Origin: Virgibacillus proomii
Lineage (GTDB): Bacteria > Bacillota > Bacilli > Bacillales > Amphibacillaceae
Direction: 5' to 3'
Assembly: GCF_900162615.1 (NCBI RefSeq)
Contig: NZ_FUFN01000010.1
Location: forward strand, 2,262,519 to 2,326,518
DNA length: 64,000 nt
The translations under genes were made by a program, and so were the position numbers. This document shows, in pieces, positions 61,314 to 64,000 of this stretch (its first letter is position 1; every line of letters starts with the position of its first letter). The notes beneath the pieces are model-generated. The model saw only the letters and a program-made list of their open reading frames with translations, was not told the DNA's origin and did no database searches.

Positions 61314-61826
61314 TCAATAGCTCATTAAGGATAATACATCATACCCTTGTAACTTTTCCATACCGCCCAGATAGCTCAATTCGATAATAAATGCACAACC
61401 AACAACAATTCCACCAAGCTCTTCCACCAGCTTAATAGTTGCTTGAATAGTACCACCTGTCGCTAATAAGTCATCTGTAATTAAGACGCGTTGCCCAGGT
61501 TGAATCGCATCTTTATGAATCGTTAATATGTTTTTGCCATATTCTAAGCCATAATCAATCTTTACTACTTCTCGTGGAAGCTTACCTTCCTTTCTCACCG
61601 GAACAAAACCTACTCCCAGAGCATAAGAAACTGGGCAACCAATAATAAACCCTCTTGCTTCAGGGCCAACAATCACATCAATTTCTTTTTCCTTTGCATA
61701 TGTTACAATTTCATCTACAACTGAGCGAAAGGCATCACCATTAGCCATTAATGGTGTAATGTCCTTAAATTGTATTCCTTTCTTTGGCCAGTCTTCCACA
61801 ATTTTAATGTAACTTTTATAATCCAT
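61314..61826 (-). CDS. apt: Adenine phosphoribosyltransferase
   Basis: Apt salvages adenine to AMP using PRPP. The 170-residue product starts MDYKSYIKIVEDWPKKGIQF, has GPEARGFIIGCPVSYALGVG (about 61-80) and the PRPP-binding VLITDDLLATGGTIQATI (about 117-134). I start it at ATG 61826, the standard family start; a frame 16 codons longer runs into recJ. It overlaps the end of recJ by 11 bp. Confidence 0.96.
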   Translation of the reverse strand: MDYKSYIKIVEDWPKKGIQFKDITPLMANGDAFRSVVDEIVTYAKEKEIDVIVGPEARGFIIGCPVSYALGVGFVPVRKEGKLPREVVKIDYGLEYGKNILTIHKDAIQPGQRVLITDDLLATGGTIQATIKLVEELGGIVVGCAFIIELSYLGGMEKLQGYDVLSLMSY

Positions 61827-64000
61827 AACTAGGTTCCTCCTTGGGACTTCCCAAATGATCCATATATTTTGCAAAATAGTTTTTTAGTTCTTCGTAGGTA
61901 GAATAATACAGTATCCTTTCGATCTCAGCTTGTTGCAATCGCTTTTGATATGTTTCAGAGTCCTGTAAATTTCGCTTTGCTGGATGCGGATTCAGTTTAA
62001 TAATTCTATCCTCTATGTGTATAAATTGTAGTTCATAAAATACGTGAATAATAAACAGCAATTTATCTTTATTCCATCCTCGTGATTGGGCTAATGTGGG
62101 TAATTTCCTGTCGATATGAATTGATTTATAAATAAGTAACTTATGATACATCCATTTGAAATCATCTCTTGAAGGAAAAGCACGTAAATATGTACTATCC
62201 TCTATATAATAACATAGATGAATATTCTTAGGCTTGGTCGCAATAAGGATTTCCTCTAAGTCACTCCATTTTTCCGGCATTGAAAATATAAATAAAGTAT
62301 CGATCTGCTTTAAATTTGACCAATCGTCCTTATACGTTCGGTGTGGAATACCTAACGATTGTGCTTGTAATTTATCTCCCACTGCAGCACAGGTTGAATT
62401 GGTATGAACAAATATTGCTAAATCAACAGCTTTTTTACCACGATGATCAAACAACTGCCAATCTGCTATACAGATGTCTTCAATCATTATTTGAGGCTTG
62501 CGGTGTCCGTTCCATTCATTAATTGATAACTCGCCGACTACATGGACGATTGTTTGAGGAGTTAAGTAATGGAAAAGTTCACCTATACCAAAACCAATCC
62601 CATCTACCATTGTCTTTTCGTTTTTAAATTGAAGCTTTAAATGATTTTTCATGCTACCAATTTGCTTTGGCTGTCTAGGAGTTTCCCGGATATGAAATAA
62701 AGGCTTTGGATTGTGCATACCAAAAGGCGCCAACCGTTGAATATCCTCGATTAGCTCTATTGTTATTTCTGAAAGTGATAATGTCTGACTGATTTGAATC
62801 TCCTGTTTAAAATCATCAGGTTGAAGTTCTTCAGAAATTTGTTTATTTAAAGCTTGCTGCAGTGACCCTATTTGCTCGATCGGAAGTGTCATCCCTGCTG
62901 CTTGTGAATGACCTCCAAAAGTATTAAATAAATGACGAACCTGCATACAATTTTCAAATAAATCGAAAGCTGAAATACTTCTTGCAGATCCTTTAGCAAT
63001 TCCTTCTTTCATTTTCAACGTAAGTACAATAGCAGGCCTATCCATTTTACGAACCAATTTGGAAGCGACAATTCCAAGTACTCCCTCATTCCAGCCCTCT
63101 TTTGCAACAATAATAACATCTTGGTCTTCTTGTCCTGCAAGCATTTGTTCAGCCTCTGTTACGATCTGTTGAACAAGCAATTGTCTCTCTTCATTCAATG
63201 CTTCGATTGCATGGGCGATCTCCGTTGCAACATCAGGATCTTCTGTAAGCAATAAGTCAACAGCCATATCAGCAGACTGCAGTCTCCCTACCGCATTCAG
63301 TCTTGGACCAATAAGAAATCCGACATCTTCTTCCGTTACTGTTCCTTCCACTTTAGAAACTTGTTTTAACGCTTTTAACCCTATGTGCTTTGTATGCGTC
63401 AAAGCACGTAAACCATGATATGCTAAGATTCTATTTTCATCAATAAGAGGAACAAGATCAGCAATCGTACCAATAGCAACATAATCTAGGAATTGATGCG
63501 GAAAATAACCCAACAAGGATTGAGCAAACTTAAAAGCGACGCCTACTCCAGCCAGTTCATGAAATGGATAATTGGGTGAGCATTTTGGGTGAATGATAGC
63601 ATAACAATCCGGTAATTGGTCTTGGATTTCATGATGATCCGTAATAATCAAATCCATTCCTAATTCTTTTGCTATTTCAGCCTCTTCAATTGCTGCTATT
63701 CCATTATCTACTGTAATAATTAATTGATATCCTTGTTCATAAGCATGACGAAATGCTGCTTCATTCGGACCGTACCCTTCCGTAAATCGATTCGGAATAT
63801 AGTAATCACAATATGCTCCTAACTCCAGTAACGCTTTTACCAGCACTGCTGTGGCAGTTACTCCATCTGCATCATAATCACCAAAGACGAGAATCTTTTC
63901 ATCTTGTTTAATTGCTTGATGAACACGCTTTGTCGCTTTATCAATGGATTGGAGATGATGGGGATTGTGTAAATCAGCAAAATCAGGTTGAAGAAATTTT
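61816..64000 (-). CDS. recJ: Single-stranded-DNA-specific exonuclease RecJ (N terminus beyond window)
   Basis: RecJ is a 5'-3' single-strand exonuclease in recombination and repair. The visible 728 codons include the DHH-family motifs VFGDYDADGVTATAVL (about 63950-63903 on the minus strand), TVDNGIA, IITDHHEI and GVGVAFKFAQ, then the DHHA1 domain with TFGGHSQAAGMTLP and the Firmicutes-type C-terminal domain. The open frame continues past the right edge, so the annotated ATG inside is not the start. It precedes apt, as in Bacillus subtilis. Confidence 0.96.
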   Translation of the reverse strand, partial: KFLQPDFADLHNPHHLQSIDKATKRVHQAIKQDEKILVFGDYDADGVTATAVLVKALLELGAYCDYYIPNRFTEGYGPNEAAFRHAYEQGYQLIITVDNGIAAIEEAEIAKELGMDLIITDHHEIQDQLPDCYAIIHPKCSPNYPFHELAGVGVAFKFAQSLLGYFPHQFLDYVAIGTIADLVPLIDENRILAYHGLRALTHTKHIGLKALKQVSKVEGTVTEEDVGFLIGPRLNAVGRLQSADMAVDLLLTEDPDVATEIAHAIEALNEERQLLVQQIVTEAEQMLAGQEDQDVIIVAKEGWNEGVLGIVASKLVRKMDRPAIVLTLKMKEGIAKGSARSISAFDLFENCMQVRHLFNTFGGHSQAAGMTLPIEQIGSLQQALNKQISEELQPDDFKQEIQISQTLSLSEITIELIEDIQRLAPFGMHNPKPLFHIRETPRQPKQIGSMKNHLKLQFKNEKTMVDGIGFGIGELFHYLTPQTIVHVVGELSINEWNGHRKPQIMIEDICIADWQLFDHRGKKAVDLAIFVHTNSTCAAVGDKLQAQSLGIPHRTYKDDWSNLKQIDTLFIFSMPEKWSDLEEILIATKPKNIHLCYYIEDSTYLRAFPSRDDFKWMYHKLLIYKSIHIDRKLPTLAQSRGWNKDKLLFIIHVFYELQFIHIEDRIIKLNPHPAKRNLQDSETYQKRLQQAEIERILYYSTYEELKNYFAKYMDHLGSPKEEPSYGL

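Overview
The window is chromosomal DNA of a low-GC, spore-forming Bacillaceae, most likely a halotolerant or alkaliphilic relative of Oceanobacillus/Virgibacillus. The evidence is the sporulation set (spoIIP, gpr, sda, sigK, an rsfA-type regulator), competence comEA-comEB-comEC, T-box leaders, a 6S RNA, an Mrp antiporter operon, and gene order collinear with the Bacillus subtilis spoIIP-gpr-rpsT-holA-comE-yqe / sigK / mtnN-greA-udk-alaS-recD2-iscS-rarA-aspS-hisS-relA-recJ region. No tRNA, rRNA, CRISPR array, intact prophage or intact insertion sequence was seen.

Layout. 0-14 kb: spore and housekeeping genes on the minus strand (spoIIP, gpr, holA, comEC-comEB-comEA, yqeM-rsfS-yqeK-nadD-yhbY-aroE-yqeH-yqeG), with plus-strand rpsT and yqzM, then sda behind DnaA boxes. 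15-20.3 kb: a plus-strand Mrp Na+/H+ antiporter operon (A, C, D, E, F, G) that has no mrpB. 20.6-24.1 kb: a MurNAc recovery operon (murQ-murP-mupG). 24.9 kb: uninterrupted sigK. 25.7-31.4 kb: an accessory, partly decayed stretch (YoaP-type acetyltransferase pseudogene, LysM remnants, unknown proteins, a secreted metzincin-like protease, a small hydrophobic peptide). 31.4-50.3 kb: the conserved yrhC-to-rarA block. 50.4-57.3 kb: rsfA-type regulator, 6S RNA, aspS-hisS with a T-box, a YrzK-like protein, and many repeats. 57.3-64 kb: amidase yrvJ, dtd, relA, apt and the start-truncated recJ.

The most unusual signal is a family of structured, non-coding dispersed repeats, about 150-190 bp when complete. 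I count 16 full, extended, truncated or decayed copies, all intergenic. Intact copies follow the pentanucleotide ATAAA and end in GATAAA. They have a 5' hairpin and a long 3' hairpin but no terminal inverted repeat. Two copies lie head-to-tail and interrupt another repeat whose uninterrupted paralogue is also in the window, so the empty site can be read. This architecture suggests a non-autonomous IS200/IS605-like (single-strand transposition) element or a REP-like system. That assignment is inference; no transposase is present in the window.

Functional links: yqeH, yqeI/yhbY, rsfS and rpsT concern ribosome assembly or silencing; comE genes DNA uptake; murQ, murP and mupG wall recycling; iscS and mnmA tRNA thiolation; trmR tRNA wobble modification; alaS, aspS and hisS charging; relA the stringent response; recJ, recD2, rarA and ruvX genome maintenance.
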